Counted from the stretch's first letter, positions 1 to 10,551 are shown. The stretch is DNA of 64,000 nucleotides from Terrimicrobiaceae bacterium (GCA_018402345.1 JAGYIV010000008.1:930001-994000); one strand, 5' to 3'. Numbers and translations are program-made. Notes: generated by a model from the letters alone, not told the origin.

Positions 1-341
1 CTGGGCGTGTCAAAGGCTGAGGCGACCGTCGGACCGTCGGACACGGTGAGGAAGGGGATGTTCGAGGGGATCACTCCCTGTTCGCCGGAGAACGCGGCGA
101 TGCAGACCACTCCCTGTGCGGCGAAGCGCTCGTAGATTTTTTGCAATTGCCCGACCTGCGCACGGAAGGCCCGTTGGCGGGGGCTGTCGGCGATCAACAC
201 GACCACCGGCTTCCCTCGCAACGCAGCGAGGGGCTTTTTCGCCCCCTTGGAGTCGATCCAGGCCAGATCGGGCGCGGGGCGGACCACCTCGGCAAGCGCC
301 GGTTGCGCCACTAGCAGCAGGGCAAGGAGGAGAACTCTCAT
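1..341 (-). CDS. Secreted thioredoxin-fold protein, C-terminus cut by window edge
   Basis: The first 113 residues are present; the gene runs off the left edge. It starts with a clear signal peptide ([17 protein letters not shown]), so the product is exported. The rest reads as a redoxin-like segment (LAALRGKPVVVLIADSPRQ) followed by an alternating helix/strand pattern typical of the thioredoxin fold. No CxxC or peroxidatic cysteine is visible at the usual place after the first strand, so redox activity is doubtful. Its ATG overlaps the frr stop as ATGA, so it is the last gene of the adk-fmt-pyrH-frr operon. The specific function is not recognised. Confidence 0.72.
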   Translation of the reverse strand, partial: MRVLLLALLLVAQPALAEVVRPAPDLAWIDSKGAKKPLAALRGKPVVVLIADSPRQRAFRAQVGQLQKIYERFAAQGVVCIAAFSGEQGVIPSNIPFLTVSDGPTVASAFDTP

Positions 342-898
342 ATTTTCATGAGCTCGGCTTCCTTGGCCGCTGAAATCCTGTCGATGTCGCCCACGAATCG
401 GTCGGTGAGCTTCTGCACGTCGGCTTCGGTGTCACGCAGTTCGTCCTCGGACATTTTCCCGTCCTTCTGCAGTTTCTTGGCGGTATCGATGGCCGTGCGG
501 CGGCAGGCGCGCACCCGCACCCTGGCATCTTCACCGAGGCCCTTGACTGTTTTCACCAGATCGCGGCGACGCTCCTCGGACAACTCGGGGATCGGCAGGC
601 GGATCAATTTGCCGTCCACCGAGGGATTGATGCCGAGGCGCGATTCGTTGATCCCGCGCTCGATGTCGCGAACGGTCGAGACGTCGAACGGCTGGATCAC
701 CAGCAGGCGCGGCTCCGGCGCGGTGATCAAGGCGAGTTGCTTGAGTTTCATCGAGGAGCCGTAGGCCTCGACGTCGATATTCTCCACAAGAGCCGGCGAG
801 GCTTTGCCGGTGCGGATTGCATTGAATTCGTGGGCCATGAATTGCACGGCCTTGTCCATGCCCTCCTCGGCCTCGAACAGTAGTTCTTCGATACTCAT
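338..898 (-). CDS. frr: Ribosome recycling factor
   Basis: Cytoplasmic factor that, with EF-G, splits the post-termination ribosome. The 186-aa length matches the family (about 185). Family hallmarks are present in order: an N-terminal helix with [17 protein letters not shown], then the hinge region ([20 protein letters not shown]), then [18 protein letters not shown], and the charged C-terminal helix ([20 protein letters not shown]). It directly follows pyrH with an ATGA overlap, the very common bacterial pyrH-frr order. The start is fixed by that overlap. Confidence 0.97.
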   Translation of the reverse strand: MSIEELLFEAEEGMDKAVQFMAHEFNAIRTGKASPALVENIDVEAYGSSMKLKQLALITAPEPRLLVIQPFDVSTVRDIERGINESRLGINPSVDGKLIRLPIPELSEERRRDLVKTVKGLGEDARVRVRACRRTAIDTAKKLQKDGKMSEDELRDTEADVQKLTDRFVGDIDRISAAKEAELMKI

Positions 899-1635
899 GA
901 GTCGGATTTATCTGAAACGAGTGTGCCCACGGATGCTCCCTCGATGGCAAGGCGAATGTTGTCCCCCTTGTTCATGTCAAAGACGATAATCGGCATTTTG
1001 TTGTCCATGCAGAGGCTGAAGGCGGTGGAGTCCATGACCTGCAACCTCCGCGAGAGCGCCTCGCTGTAGGTGATGTGTGAAAATCGCGTCGCGTCCGGGT
1101 TTTTCACGGGATCCGCATCGTAAATGCCGTCGACTTTCGTGGCTTTGAGGATCACCTCGGCTCCGATCTCGGCGGCGCGGAGGGCGGCGGTCGTGTCGGT
1201 GGAGAAAAACGGATTGCCGGTGCCCGCCACGAAGATCACCACGCGGCCCAACTCGAGGTGGCGCGTGGCGCGGCGCACGATGAACGGCTCGGCGAGATTC
1301 TGCATCTCGATGGCCGTTTGCACCCTCACCTCGATCCCGAGATCCTCGATCGCCGCCATGAGTGCGAGTCCGTTGATCACCGTGGCGAGCATGCCCATGT
1401 AGTCGGCGGTGGTGCGGTTCATGCCACGATGGCTCGCCGTGAGGCCGCGCCAGATGTTGCCGCCGCCGATGACGATGGCCAGCTCGACGCCGAGTTGGCG
1501 GGCGTCGGCGACTTGACGGGCAATTTTTTGGACGACTTCGGGGCTGATGCTTTCCTTGTTGCCCGGCTCGCGGAGGACTTCACCGCTGAGCTTCAGGACA
1601 ACCCGTTTGTAGCGGAGGTGGGATGGTTGGGACAT
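895..1635 (-). CDS. pyrH: UMP kinase
   Basis: Phosphorylates UMP to UDP in pyrimidine nucleotide synthesis; cytoplasmic, hexameric in the family. Amino-acid-kinase motifs are visible: KLSGEVL near the N-terminus, [37 protein letters not shown] and [10 protein letters not shown]. The ATG at 1635 gives 246 aa and an N-terminus that aligns with other PyrH proteins. A TTG six codons upstream (1653) has a better-spaced GGGGAG and is an alternative start. It is followed by frr with a 4-bp overlap and preceded by fmt, 24 bp upstream. Confidence 0.96.
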   Translation of the reverse strand: MSQPSHLRYKRVVLKLSGEVLREPGNKESISPEVVQKIARQVADARQLGVELAIVIGGGNIWRGLTASHRGMNRTTADYMGMLATVINGLALMAAIEDLGIEVRVQTAIEMQNLAEPFIVRRATRHLELGRVVIFVAGTGNPFFSTDTTAALRAAEIGAEVILKATKVDGIYDADPVKNPDATRFSHITYSEALSRRLQVMDSTAFSLCMDNKMPIIVFDMNKGDNIRLAIEGASVGTLVSDKSDS

Positions 1636-1659
1636 GCTGGATGGCCCGATCAAACCGGA

Positions 1660-2607
1660 TCACTCCCCTGGAGAAAAGGACAAATCCACAACCTGCCCGC
1701 GCTCGACGGGAAAGCCGCGCAAAAATCCCGCCGCATCCATGCGCTTGCGCCCTTCGAGCTGCACCGTCTTCAGCGACAAAGCCCCCCTGCCGGCGGCGAT
1801 CACAAATCCCGCCGCATCGGCTTGCAGAATGGTTCCCAGAGCGCCCTGCGCGTCCACGGCTGCGGCCTCATGGATTTTCAACACACGCCCGCCCAATACG
1901 GCAAACGCGCCGGGCCATGGCGCCATGGCACGCACCCGCAACGCGAGCGCCGGGGCGGGTTCGCGCCAGTCGAGAAACCCGTCGGTCTTGCGCAATTTCG
2001 AGGCATGCGTGGCGAGGTCGTCGCGCTGCGGAATCCTCGGCGCGACCCCCTCCTCGATCATCCCCAGCGCCCTTAGCAAGCACGGCGCGGCGAGTTCCGC
2101 GAGGCGGTCGTGAAGCTCGCCGGCCGTCTCGGTGGGCATGATGGGAAGCGCCTCGGCGAGCAGGATGTCGCCGGTGTCGAGGCCTTCGTTCATCCACATC
2201 ACGGTGATGCCGGTGTCCTTGTCGCCAGAAAGCATCGAGGCTTGGATCGGCGAGGCGCCGCGGTGCCGCGGCAGAAGCGAGGCGTGCAAATTCAGGCAGC
2301 CGATGCGCGGTATCTCGAGCACCTCTCGCGACAAAATCTGCCCATAGGCCACAACCACCATCACATCGGGACGCAGGGCGCGAAGCATTTCCACGGAGTC
2401 GGGGGAGCGGATGCGCGCCGGCTGAAGCACCTCCAACCCGCGCTCCAGCGCCAGCGTTTTGATCGCGGAGGGCCTCGGCTTCAACTCCCTTCCAGCAGGC
2501 TTGTCTGGTTGCGTCACCACAGCGGCGACCTCGTGCGCCCCGCAGTCCAACAACGCCCCCAGTGCCGGCAGCCCGATCTCCCCAGTGCCGCAAAAAACAA
2601 TCCTCAT
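1660..2607 (-). CDS. fmt: Methionyl-tRNA formyltransferase
   Basis: Transfers a formyl group from 10-formyl-THF to initiator Met-tRNA. The 315-aa length is typical. Visible motifs are the N-terminal Rossmann start MRIVFCGTGEIG, the catalytic stretch NLHASLLPRHRGASPIQ (Asn and His of the active site) and MNEGLDTGDIL containing the catalytic Asp. The C-terminal OB-fold domain follows (KTDGFLDW onward). It sits 4 bp after the small zinc-ribbon gene, so it is translated as part of the same operon. Confidence 0.97.
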   Translation of the reverse strand: MRIVFCGTGEIGLPALGALLDCGAHEVAAVVTQPDKPAGRELKPRPSAIKTLALERGLEVLQPARIRSPDSVEMLRALRPDVMVVVAYGQILSREVLEIPRIGCLNLHASLLPRHRGASPIQASMLSGDKDTGITVMWMNEGLDTGDILLAEALPIMPTETAGELHDRLAELAAPCLLRALGMIEEGVAPRIPQRDDLATHASKLRKTDGFLDWREPAPALALRVRAMAPWPGAFAVLGGRVLKIHEAAAVDAQGALGTILQADAAGFVIAAGRGALSLKTVQLEGRKRMDAAGFLRGFPVERGQVVDLSFSPGE

Positions 2608-2611
2608 CGCC

Positions 2612-2845
2612 TCAAATCCTCAAGCCGGGCTGTGCGGCGGCCTGTCTTGCCGCTATCGCTCGAGCCATGGCCAGATCACCGGCGGTCACCTCGCGCTGGC
2701 CAAGCGACGACGCGCATCCGGTGCAGAGATAGTCGTGGATTTCCTTGTCGGGCAACACGAGCAACAACTTCTCGCGCACCGGCATCGCGGCGCCGCATTT
2801 TTGGCAGTAGAGTGAGGACGCCCTCAGGGTCTCGAATTGCTTCAT
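2612..2845 (-). CDS. Small zinc-ribbon protein
   Basis: A 77-aa cytoplasmic protein with two CxxC pairs (YCQKC near residue 14 and LCTGC near residue 42) that probably bind one zinc ion. There is no signal peptide or membrane segment. It lies between adk (5-bp gap) and fmt (4-bp gap), so it is co-expressed with nucleotide-metabolism and translation-initiation genes. The family was not recognised; a role as a small regulator or ribosome-associated factor is possible but only inferred from context. Confidence 0.8.
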   Translation of the reverse strand: MKQFETLRASSLYCQKCGAAMPVREKLLLVLPDKEIHDYLCTGCASSLGQREVTAGDLAMARAIAARQAAAQPGLRI

Positions 2846-2850
2846 GCCGA

Positions 2851-3450
2851 TCAGCTCTCCTTGCGATCCTCGACCACCCGGTCAAGGATGTCCTTCATTA
2901 CTTTCACAGGAAACTGCGTGGCATCGATATCGGTGATCAATGCCGGGCCGTAGTGCTCGAGGAGCGGCTTGGATTCGTTTTCGTAGGCAAGCAGGCGGCG
3001 GCGAATGACCTCCTCGTTGGCGTCGTCAAGCCGGTTATCCTTCAACGCCCGCTTCTTCAACCGCGCGACGATTTTCTCGCGGTCGGGACAGCTGAGGTGG
3101 AACACATGCCTCACCTCGATGATGTCCTCCATGAGTCGCGCCTGCGCGATATTGCGAGGGATGCCGTCAAGCAGCAAATAATCGACATCCGGCTTGAAGC
3201 GCCCGTTGGCCTCCGCAGCCTGGATCGATTCCCTCCAGAGCTGGATCGTGATCTCGTCGGGCACCAACTCGCCCTTGCTGGAATATTCCAGAAACCTCTG
3301 GCCCAACTCGGTGCGCGTGTCCAAGCGGCGAAACACATCCCCGCAGGCGCAATGGAAAAAGCCTGGCAGCGTTCCCAGTGTCACTCCCTGAGTGCCCTTG
3401 CCGCTTCCAGGCGCGCCAAAAAACAAGTAGGTCGGATAGCGTTTGCTCAT
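2851..3450 (-). CDS. adk: Adenylate kinase family protein
   Basis: Nucleoside monophosphate kinase (ATP + AMP to 2 ADP). The P-loop GAPGSGKGTQ lies at residues 11-20. AMP-binding elements follow (GDVFRR, then LLLDGIPRN in place of the usual DGFPRT), then RLDDANEEVIRRRL of the LID/C-terminal part. The LID has no zinc cysteines, so it is the short type. The ATG at 3450 is chosen because the P-loop then sits at the usual distance; a longer frame to 3504 would add 18 unlikely residues. It is the first gene of the minus-strand operon, with its promoter region shared divergently with eno. At 199 aa and with atypical DGIPRN, a UMP/CMP-kinase-like specificity cannot be excluded. Confidence 0.87.
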   Translation of the reverse strand: MSKRYPTYLFFGAPGSGKGTQGVTLGTLPGFFHCACGDVFRRLDTRTELGQRFLEYSSKGELVPDEITIQLWRESIQAAEANGRFKPDVDYLLLDGIPRNIAQARLMEDIIEVRHVFHLSCPDREKIVARLKKRALKDNRLDDANEEVIRRRLLAYENESKPLLEHYGPALITDIDATQFPVKVMKDILDRVVEDRKES

Positions 3451-3555
3451 GCGAAGAACGTTAAGCCCGCCCGCTTGCGGGGCGCAATCGGATTCCCCGA
3501 ACACCCTCGATTTTCCGGAATCTGCTTGCCTCGCAGGGGGAGACTTGGTTTGTGA

Positions 3556-4877
<1,322 letters not shown>

Positions 4878-4896
4878 GACCATTCCCGCACAAATC

Positions 4897-4932
4897 ACCG
4901 CGCCCGCACCGCCGGGCGCGGTCTTTTGTTTT
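4897..4932 (+). terminator. Rho-independent terminator after eno
   Basis: A perfect 10-bp GC-rich stem (ACCGCGCCCG / CGGGCGCGGT) with a 6-base loop is followed by CTTTTGTTTT. It starts 20 bp after the enolase stop and ends just before uppP, so it should separate the two transcripts. Confidence 0.85.
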
Positions 4933-4942
4933 CAGCCCTGCA

Positions 4943-5762
4943 ATGACCGCTCCGCTCCTGATCGCCATCCTCGTCCTCGGCCTCGTCCAAGGCATCACGG
5001 AATTCCTCCCGATCTCATCGAGCGGACACCTCATCGTTGCGGGGCGCCTCATCGATTTCGAGCAGGCCATCGGCGGCGAGGCGAAGGTCATCGTGTTTGA
5101 AATCTTCATCCAGGCCGGCTCGATCGCCGCGATCCTCGCCGAATACGGCCGCGAACTCTGGAAAACCGCCCTCACCGCCGTCCAACCCAAGTCCGGCAAG
5201 CCAAACCTGCTCATCGGTCTCGTTATCGGCACCATCCCGGTGGTCCTCGTGGGCGGCATCTTCGGAGGCGAAATCCAATCCCACCTCTTCACCCCAGTCG
5301 TCGTCGGTTGGGCGTTTATTGTCGGCGGCATCATCATGTGGATCGTGGAGTCCCTCCCGATCAAGCACACCTGTGCGGACACCCACGCGATCTCATGGCG
5401 CCAGTCGCTCCTCATCGGCCTCGCTCAGGTCCTCGCGCCTCGTTCCAGGCACTTCCCGCTCGGGCGCGACCATCATCGGCGGCATTTGCGCGGGCCTCGA
5501 CCGCCGCACCTCCACCGAGTTCTCGTTTCTCCTCGCCCTGCCGGTGCTTGTCGCCGCCACCGCCTACACCCTGCTCAAGCACGCCGCCCTTCTGGATTCC
5601 CAAATGCTCACGCTGCTCCTCGGCGGCTTCCTTGTGTCGTTCCTCAGTTCCTGGGCGGTCATCCGCTGGCTTATCCGCTACGTGCGCTCGCACTCCTTCA
5701 AGGTGTTCGCCGCCTACCGCATTGTTTTTGGCGCGGTGATGCTCTACATTTTCCGCCACTGA
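4943..5762 (+). CDS. uppP: Undecaprenyl-diphosphatase UppP/BacA, interrupted by a 1-bp frameshift
   Basis: Integral membrane enzyme that recycles undecaprenyl diphosphate, the lipid carrier of cell-wall synthesis. The first part contains the signature QGITEFLPISSSGHL (residues 13-27). After GLAQVLA near 5437 the frame changes, and the second active-site motif PGTSRSGATI plus the last membrane helices continue in another frame. Dropping one C from GCGCCTCG near 5440 gives a 272-aa protein, exactly the family length. All catalytic motifs are intact across the break, so a base-call or assembly error is likely. Confidence 0.92.
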
Positions 5763-5822
5763 CCCCCCCGCCAAGGATTCAATTGAGCCCCACAGGGTTC
5801 TGGCATAGAGTCCACCCTTTTC

Positions 5823-7166
5823 ATGACATCTCTCACTTTCGAAATTTCTTTCATCGTGGCGCTCCTCATCGCAAACGGCCTCTTTGCCATGGCCGAAATC
5901 GCCGTCGTGGCCGCACGCAAAACGCGCCTCAAAACCATGGCCGAGGAAGACCACCCCGGCGCCAAACTCGCTCTCTCCCTCGCGAACTCGCCGGGCAAAT
6001 TCCTCTCAACCGTGCAAGTGGGCATCACCCTCGTCGGCGTTCTCGCCGGCGCTGTCGGCGGCGCGAACATTGCGAAAAAACTCACGCCGGTATTTGCAGG
6101 CGTGCCTGTCCTCTCCCCCTACGCCGAATACCTCTCGCTCTTTATCGTCGTCGTCATCATCACCTACCTCTCGGTCATTATCGGCGAACTCGTCCCGAAA
6201 CGCATCGCGCTGAACAATCCGGAGCGCATCGCCTCCGCGATGGCCCGGCCCATGAAACGCTTCGCGGCCCTCCTCGCGCCGCTCGTCAACCTCCTGAACC
6301 TCTCCAGCGACACCCTCATGGCCGCCCTCGGCATCCGCAAACCCAAGGAAGCCGTCACCTCCGAGGAGGAGGTCCGCGTCCTTATCGATGAAGGCCTCAG
6401 CGCCGGGATTTTCAACAAGGAGGAAAAGGCCATGGTGGAAGGTGTCTTCGCACTCGATGAACAAAACGCAGGCGACCTCATGACCCCCCGCGCCCGCATG
6501 ATCTGGCTATCGCTCGACGACACCGACGAGGAAAACTGGCGCCGTATCGCAGGGAGCGGCCACTCGCACTTCCCCGTTTACCAGGAAACCCGCGACAATG
6601 TCGTGGGCATGATTTCTGTCAAATCCCTCTGGGCGAACCTGTCCCTCGCCGGCCGTGTGGAACTCCGCGCCCTCGTCACCACGCCCCTCTACGTGCCGAC
6701 CGCCATGCCCGCCGGCAAGCTCATCGAAGAATTCAAAAAATGCGGCAAACACATCGCTCTCGTCGTTGACGAATTCGGCGGACTCCAGGGCCTCGTCACA
6801 TTGAACGATGTCATGATGGCCATCGTGGGCAACCTGCCGGAACGCGAACAGCGCCATGACCCCAAGGCCGTTCTCCGCCAAGACGGATCGTGGCTGGTGG
6901 ACGCCATGCTTGATATCGACGAAGCCAAGAAAAGCCTCGGCATCGAGGACGACCTCCCCGGAGAGGACGAAAACCGCTACGCGACACTCGGCGGCTTCAT
7001 CCTCCATCAACTCGGCCACATCCCCCGCGAGAGCGACAAATTTCAATGGGACCGGTTCGAGTTCGAGGTCCTCGACATGGACCGCCAGCGCATCGACAAG
7101 GTGCTCGTCACCGCCAAGGCCCCGCCGCCGGCCCCGCCAGAGGACGACGAGGAAGAGGACGCGTAG
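5823..7166 (+). CDS. CNNM/CorC-HlyC family transporter with CBS pair
   Basis: A 447-aa membrane protein of the hemolysin C/CorC type. The order is an N-terminal CNNM (DUF21) domain with about four hydrophobic helices (to about residue 140, including SVIIGELVPKRIAL), a CBS pair (about 205-345; LMTPRARMIWL, HSHFPVYQ, LVVDEFGGLQGLVTLNDV) and a CorC_HlyC C-terminal domain (from about 360; YATLGGFILHQLGHIP). The family is linked to Mg2+/Co2+ or Na+ transport. The tail ends in an acidic PEDDEEEDA stretch. It lies 60 bp after uppP and converges with gdhA. Confidence 0.93.
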   Translation: MTSLTFEISFIVALLIANGLFAMAEIAVVAARKTRLKTMAEEDHPGAKLALSLANSPGKFLSTVQVGITLVGVLAGAVGGANIAKKLTPVFAGVPVLSPYAEYLSLFIVVVIITYLSVIIGELVPKRIALNNPERIASAMARPMKRFAALLAPLVNLLNLSSDTLMAALGIRKPKEAVTSEEEVRVLIDEGLSAGIFNKEEKAMVEGVFALDEQNAGDLMTPRARMIWLSLDDTDEENWRRIAGSGHSHFPVYQETRDNVVGMISVKSLWANLSLAGRVELRALVTTPLYVPTAMPAGKLIEEFKKCGKHIALVVDEFGGLQGLVTLNDVMMAIVGNLPEREQRHDPKAVLRQDGSWLVDAMLDIDEAKKSLGIEDDLPGEDENRYATLGGFILHQLGHIPRESDKFQWDRFEFEVLDMDRQRIDKVLVTAKAPPPAPPEDDEEEDA

Positions 7167-7169
7167 GCC

Positions 7170-7194
7170 GGCTCACGGGAAAATCCCGTGGGCC
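7170..7194. terminator. Hairpin between convergent genes
   Basis: GGCT-CACGGGA-AAA-TCCCGTG-GGCC forms a 7-bp perfect stem extended by a GGC/GCC pair. It sits between the convergent stops of the CorC-like gene and gdhA. There is no strong T tract on either side, so function as a bidirectional terminator is only plausible. Confidence 0.35.
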
Positions 7195-8585
7195 AGATGG
7201 CTCTTCGCCACCAGATCGATCGCGTAGGAATACGCCGCCGTGCGGAGGTCTCCTGTGTCCCGCACCTTCCATTGATCGTGGATCGCATGGTAGGAACGCG
7301 CCATCGTCTCGCCAAGAGAGGTCCGCACCAGGTCCAATTCCGTCGGGCCCGTCGCGATCGCCGCCCGCTGCTCCGCCGGGATGCTCCTGCCCACGATCTC
7401 CTCGATCGCATTGAGCAAATGCTCGCGCGAGATTTCGGTGTAGCGCGACGTCATGCGGTCGAAGCTCACATGCGAGAGGTTTTTCAACCACTCGAAGTAG
7501 GACACGATCACCCCTCCAGCATTCAGATAGATATCGGGAATCAGAAACACCCCGCGCTCGAGCAGGATTTTCTCGGCATCGGCATCCACCGGCCCGTTCG
7601 CCGCCTCAGCGATGATCCTCGCCTTGATGCGGGCAGCATTGTCGGCCGTGATCTGGTTTTCCAACGCCGCCGGCACCAAAATGTCGCACTCCTCCTCGAG
7701 CAACGCCCCCGCCTCGGCAAAAAACCTACCCGCAGGATAGTTGCTGAGAGTGCCTTGATCGGAAAAAAACTCCTTCACCGCCACCGGATCGAGGCCCTTG
7801 GGATGATGAATGCCGCCGTTGTATTCGGCGATTCCCACCACCAACGCCCCGCGGTCGCGCAAGACCACCGCCGCATGGAATCCGACATTTCCCAGCCCCT
7901 GCACGATCACCCGCTTACCCTCAAGGCCCGGGTCCAGTCCGAGTTCCTCCATGTCGCTGCGCCGGTCGACACACTCCGCGATTCCCATGCATACTCCAAG
8001 GCCGGTCGCCTCCTTGCGGCCTGGAATCCCGTGCAACGCGAGCGGCTTGCCGGTCACGCACGCATACGAGTGCAGCTCGCCGGGCTTCAACGCGCGATAC
8101 GTGTCGGCGATCCATGCCATTTCCTGCTCGCCAGTGCCGTAATCCGGCGCCGGCACATCCACCGCAGGACCGATGAAATCCTTTTTCACCAACTCGGCGG
8201 TGTATCGCCGCATCACCCGTTCCCGAAACCCCGGCGTCGCCGAGCGAGGATCGATCCTCACCGCGCCCTTCGCTCCGCCGAAAGGCACCCCCACAATCGC
8301 TCACTTGTAGGTCATGAGCGATGCCAGCGCGATCACCTCGTCCTGGCTCACCTCCGGACTGAAGCGAATGCCACCTTTGCACGGCAACCGGTGGTGGCTG
8401 TGCTGCGCGCGAAACCCCTCCACCACCCGAATCGATCCGTCATCCTCTCGCACTGGAAATCGCATCCGGAAAACGCTGTTGCAGGTCTTGATGAAATCCA
8501 GCAGCCCTGCCGGATGACGACTCAGCCTCGCCGCACGGTCGAAATACCGCGACACCGAGGAATGGAAACGCTCGTGTTCAGCCAT
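7173..8585 (-). CDS. gdhA: Glutamate dehydrogenase with an in-frame TGA at a conserved cysteine position
   Basis: Oxidative deamination of glutamate to 2-oxoglutarate (Glu/Leu/Phe/Val dehydrogenase family). From ATG 8585 the N-terminal part reads [14 protein letters not shown] (substrate-binding Lys) and ALASLMTYK. Codon TGA follows at 8303-8301, and the frame continues as [14 protein letters not shown] (catalytic Lys in GGAKG), the Rossmann motif [21 protein letters not shown] and EAANGPVD. In relatives such as mammalian GDH the residue after MTYK is Cys, so TGA probably replaces TGC or TGT. Read through, the protein is about 470 aa, slightly longer than usual. Whether the TGA is an error, a real nonsense mutation or recoded is discussed in the findings. 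Confidence 0.92.
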
Positions 8586-8649
8586 GCCTGCCACTAAAGC
8601 ATCCCGGCCGCCCACTGCCAACACGGAGCGCGCGTCAACCAGCCTTGCC

Positions 8650-8973
8650 TCACTGGCCGGCCGACGAGAGCTTCAGCACACACACGCCGGCGACGATCAA
8701 CCCCATGCCCACCAGTGCAGCGGGGCTGAGCGTTTGAGCGTAAAAAATCCTCGCCAGCACGGAAATCATGATGATCCCGAGGCCCGACCACACCGCATAC
8801 GCGACACCCACCGGAATCGTCTTCAACGCGAGCGAGAGGAAATAAAACGACAGACCGTATCCGACACACACGATCGCCGAGGGAACAGGCCGCGTGAATC
8901 CCTCGGCGGCTTTCAGCGCGGTGGTGCCAACGACCTCGGTCAGAATGGCGATGATCAAATGCATCCAGCCCAT
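8650..8973 (-). CDS. Small multidrug resistance (SMR) family efflux protein
   Basis: About 107 aa with four hydrophobic helices, the standard SMR size. The conserved membrane glutamate is in helix 1 ([15 protein letters not shown]), helix 2 has [13 protein letters not shown], and [14 protein letters not shown] is the classic SMR signature of helix 3. Proton-driven export of cationic drugs or guanidinium is known for the family; the substrate here is unknown. ATG 8973 is chosen; an internal ATG at 8964 and an upstream TTG at 9009 are alternatives. Confidence 0.9.
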   Translation of the reverse strand: MGWMHLIIAILTEVVGTTALKAAEGFTRPVPSAIVCVGYGLSFYFLSLALKTIPVGVAYAVWSGLGIIMISVLARIFYAQTLSPAALVGMGLIVAGVCVLKLSSAGQ

Positions 8974-9028
8974 GCCTGAAATCTCACCCGGAATCCGCCC
9001 GCATGCCAATGCGCGGCGTCTACGAAGA

Positions 9029-9460
9029 TCACCCGAGTCTGCGGAGGGTCTCGCGCAACGCGTCGCCTGAGCGCTGGATTTCGTCGCGGAGCTGGTCGAT
9101 CGAAATGCTCATGCAGCCGAACGCCTCCGCGGTGGTGCGCTCCATGCGGTCGTTCGTCGCGATCGTGACATCGTGGCCCGGCGCGTATTTCGCGGCGAGG
9201 CGCTCGATGATCGAGTCGGCGGTCTGTCCCGACCTCGAATACAACACTGCGATGCCGCCCGGTTCGGTCTCGCTCGAGGCCTTCACGCCCTTTCCGTCGA
9301 AGACGACCGCCACCGTCCACTCGCTGGAATCCTGCAGCCCAGTGAGAATTTTCACCATCCGCTCACGCGCGGCGGCGGCGTTGCGGGCGTGGGACGCCGC
9401 CATCTCGGGCCACGAAAACAGGGCGCTGTGCCCGTCCACAATCAGAATCCTGCTTCTCAT
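9029..9460 (-). CDS. NYN-domain (YacP/Rae1-like) ribonuclease
   Basis: A 143-aa protein with the PIN-like NYN fold. It starts [12 protein letters not shown] (first acidic residue of the metal site), continues VAVVFDGKG, then [10 protein letters not shown] (acidic residue) and [13 protein letters not shown] (third conserved acidic position). The layout matches YacP/Rae1, which cleaves mRNA at the ribosome in Firmicutes. The same frame stays open far upstream, but ATG 9460 starts exactly at the first strand of the domain. Confidence 0.85.
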   Translation of the reverse strand: MRSRILIVDGHSALFSWPEMAASHARNAAAARERMVKILTGLQDSSEWTVAVVFDGKGVKASSETEPGGIAVLYSRSGQTADSIIERLAAKYAPGHDVTIATNDRMERTTAEAFGCMSISIDQLRDEIQRSGDALRETLRRLG

Positions 9461-9521
9461 CGGGTTGGATTTCACCCTACCCGCACCGCTGCCTTGCGGC
9501 AAGGCCGGTAGCGGCGCGCTT

Positions 9522-9551
9522 TTGACAGCGGCCCCGCGATCCGCGTAGGGT
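9522..9551 (+). promoter_or_regulatory. Candidate sigma-70 type promoter for the permease gene
   Basis: TTGACA at 9522-9527 is a perfect -35 box. A TAGGGT at 9546-9551 lies 18 bp downstream as a weak -10. The start codon of the permease is 25 bp further on. Seen by eye only. Confidence 0.4.
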
Positions 9552-9575
9552 GCACGCCGTGACACGCATGCCGCC

Positions 9576-10538
9576 ATGCTGAACTTCCTCGTCCGCCGCC
9601 TGCTGATCAGCGCGTTTCTCGTGTTTTGCATCAGCCTCGTGTCGTTTTTCATGATCACGCTCGCGCCTGGCAGCCCGTATCCATGGGGCGAGCTCAATCC
9701 CAAGATCACGCCGCAGGTCAAGGAGGCCTTCCGCAAGAAATTCCACCTCGACCGTCCGCTCCACGAGCAATACTGGCTCAACATGCGCGACCTCTTCAGC
9801 GGGGAACTCCGCAGCATCAAGGACGACCGGCCGGTGCTGGGCCGCATCCTCGAGCGCCTGCCCGCCACAGTGACGCTCAATGTCGCCGCCATGGCGCTGT
9901 CGCTCACCTTCGGTCTGCTGATCGGCATCCACTGCGCGCGCTACGCTGGCAGGCCGCCGGATACGATTGTGTCGTTCGCGGTTTTTGTGTTCATCGCCGT
10001 GCCGACCTTCTGGATCGCAAACCTGGCGATCATCGGCTTGGTGAAATTCGCCGCCGTGCCTGTGCTGGGCACCCAATCATACGGTATCGCCTTCCCAGGC
10101 GCGCTTTCCATGTGGCTCGACCGCGTGTGGCACATCGCGCTGCCTGCCACGATCCTCTCGCTCGGAGGCATCGCGGTCCAATCGCGCTTCGTGCGCGCGA
10201 GCATGATCGAAACCCTCCGCGAGGGGTATATCCGCACCGCCCGAGCGAAGGGCCTCGACGAGGAGGCGATTTTCTACAAACACGCCCTCCGCAACTCGAT
10301 CCGCCCGCTTATCACCGGCATTGGCGGGTTGCTGCCGGCCTTGATCGGCGGCTCGGTGATTGTGGAAACCATCTTCGCGTATCCCGGCATGGGACGCCTC
10401 GGCTACGAGGCCGTCCTCGAACGCGATTACCCGACACTCGTCGCGCTGAACTTCATCGTCGCGGGCCTCGTGCTTTTGGGAAATCTCGTCTCCGACATCC
10501 TCTACGCCGTGGTCGATCCCAGGGTCCGTTTGGAGTAG
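9576..10538 (+). CDS. DppB/OppB-type ABC transporter permease
   Basis: A 320-aa inner-membrane permease of peptide/nickel ABC importers. The N-terminus (FLVRRLLISAFLVFCISLVSF) is the first helix of this family, followed by a periplasmic segment, the LPATVTLNVAAM start of the core permease domain, and the EAA loop RASMIETLREGYIRTARAKGL-type stretch (residues about 208-228) that docks the ATPase. The C-terminus PGMGRLGYEAVLERDYP is also typical. The partner permease, ATPases and binding protein are not adjacent: the next gene is on the other strand and unrelated. It may therefore work with subunits encoded elsewhere. Confidence 0.92.
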   Translation: MLNFLVRRLLISAFLVFCISLVSFFMITLAPGSPYPWGELNPKITPQVKEAFRKKFHLDRPLHEQYWLNMRDLFSGELRSIKDDRPVLGRILERLPATVTLNVAAMALSLTFGLLIGIHCARYAGRPPDTIVSFAVFVFIAVPTFWIANLAIIGLVKFAAVPVLGTQSYGIAFPGALSMWLDRVWHIALPATILSLGGIAVQSRFVRASMIETLREGYIRTARAKGLDEEAIFYKHALRNSIRPLITGIGGLLPALIGGSVIVETIFAYPGMGRLGYEAVLERDYPTLVALNFIVAGLVLLGNLVSDILYAVVDPRVRLE

Positions 10539-10551
10539 TTCCGCAAAAATC

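Noticed and set aside
3451-3504. Longer N-terminus of the adenylate kinase
   Set aside because: The extra 18 residues are not kinase-like and move the P-loop away from its usual place near residue 10.
9461-9928. Upstream extension of the NYN nuclease frame on the minus strand
   Set aside because: It runs antisense through the permease gene and has Arg/Ser-rich shadow composition; the NYN fold starts at ATG 9460.
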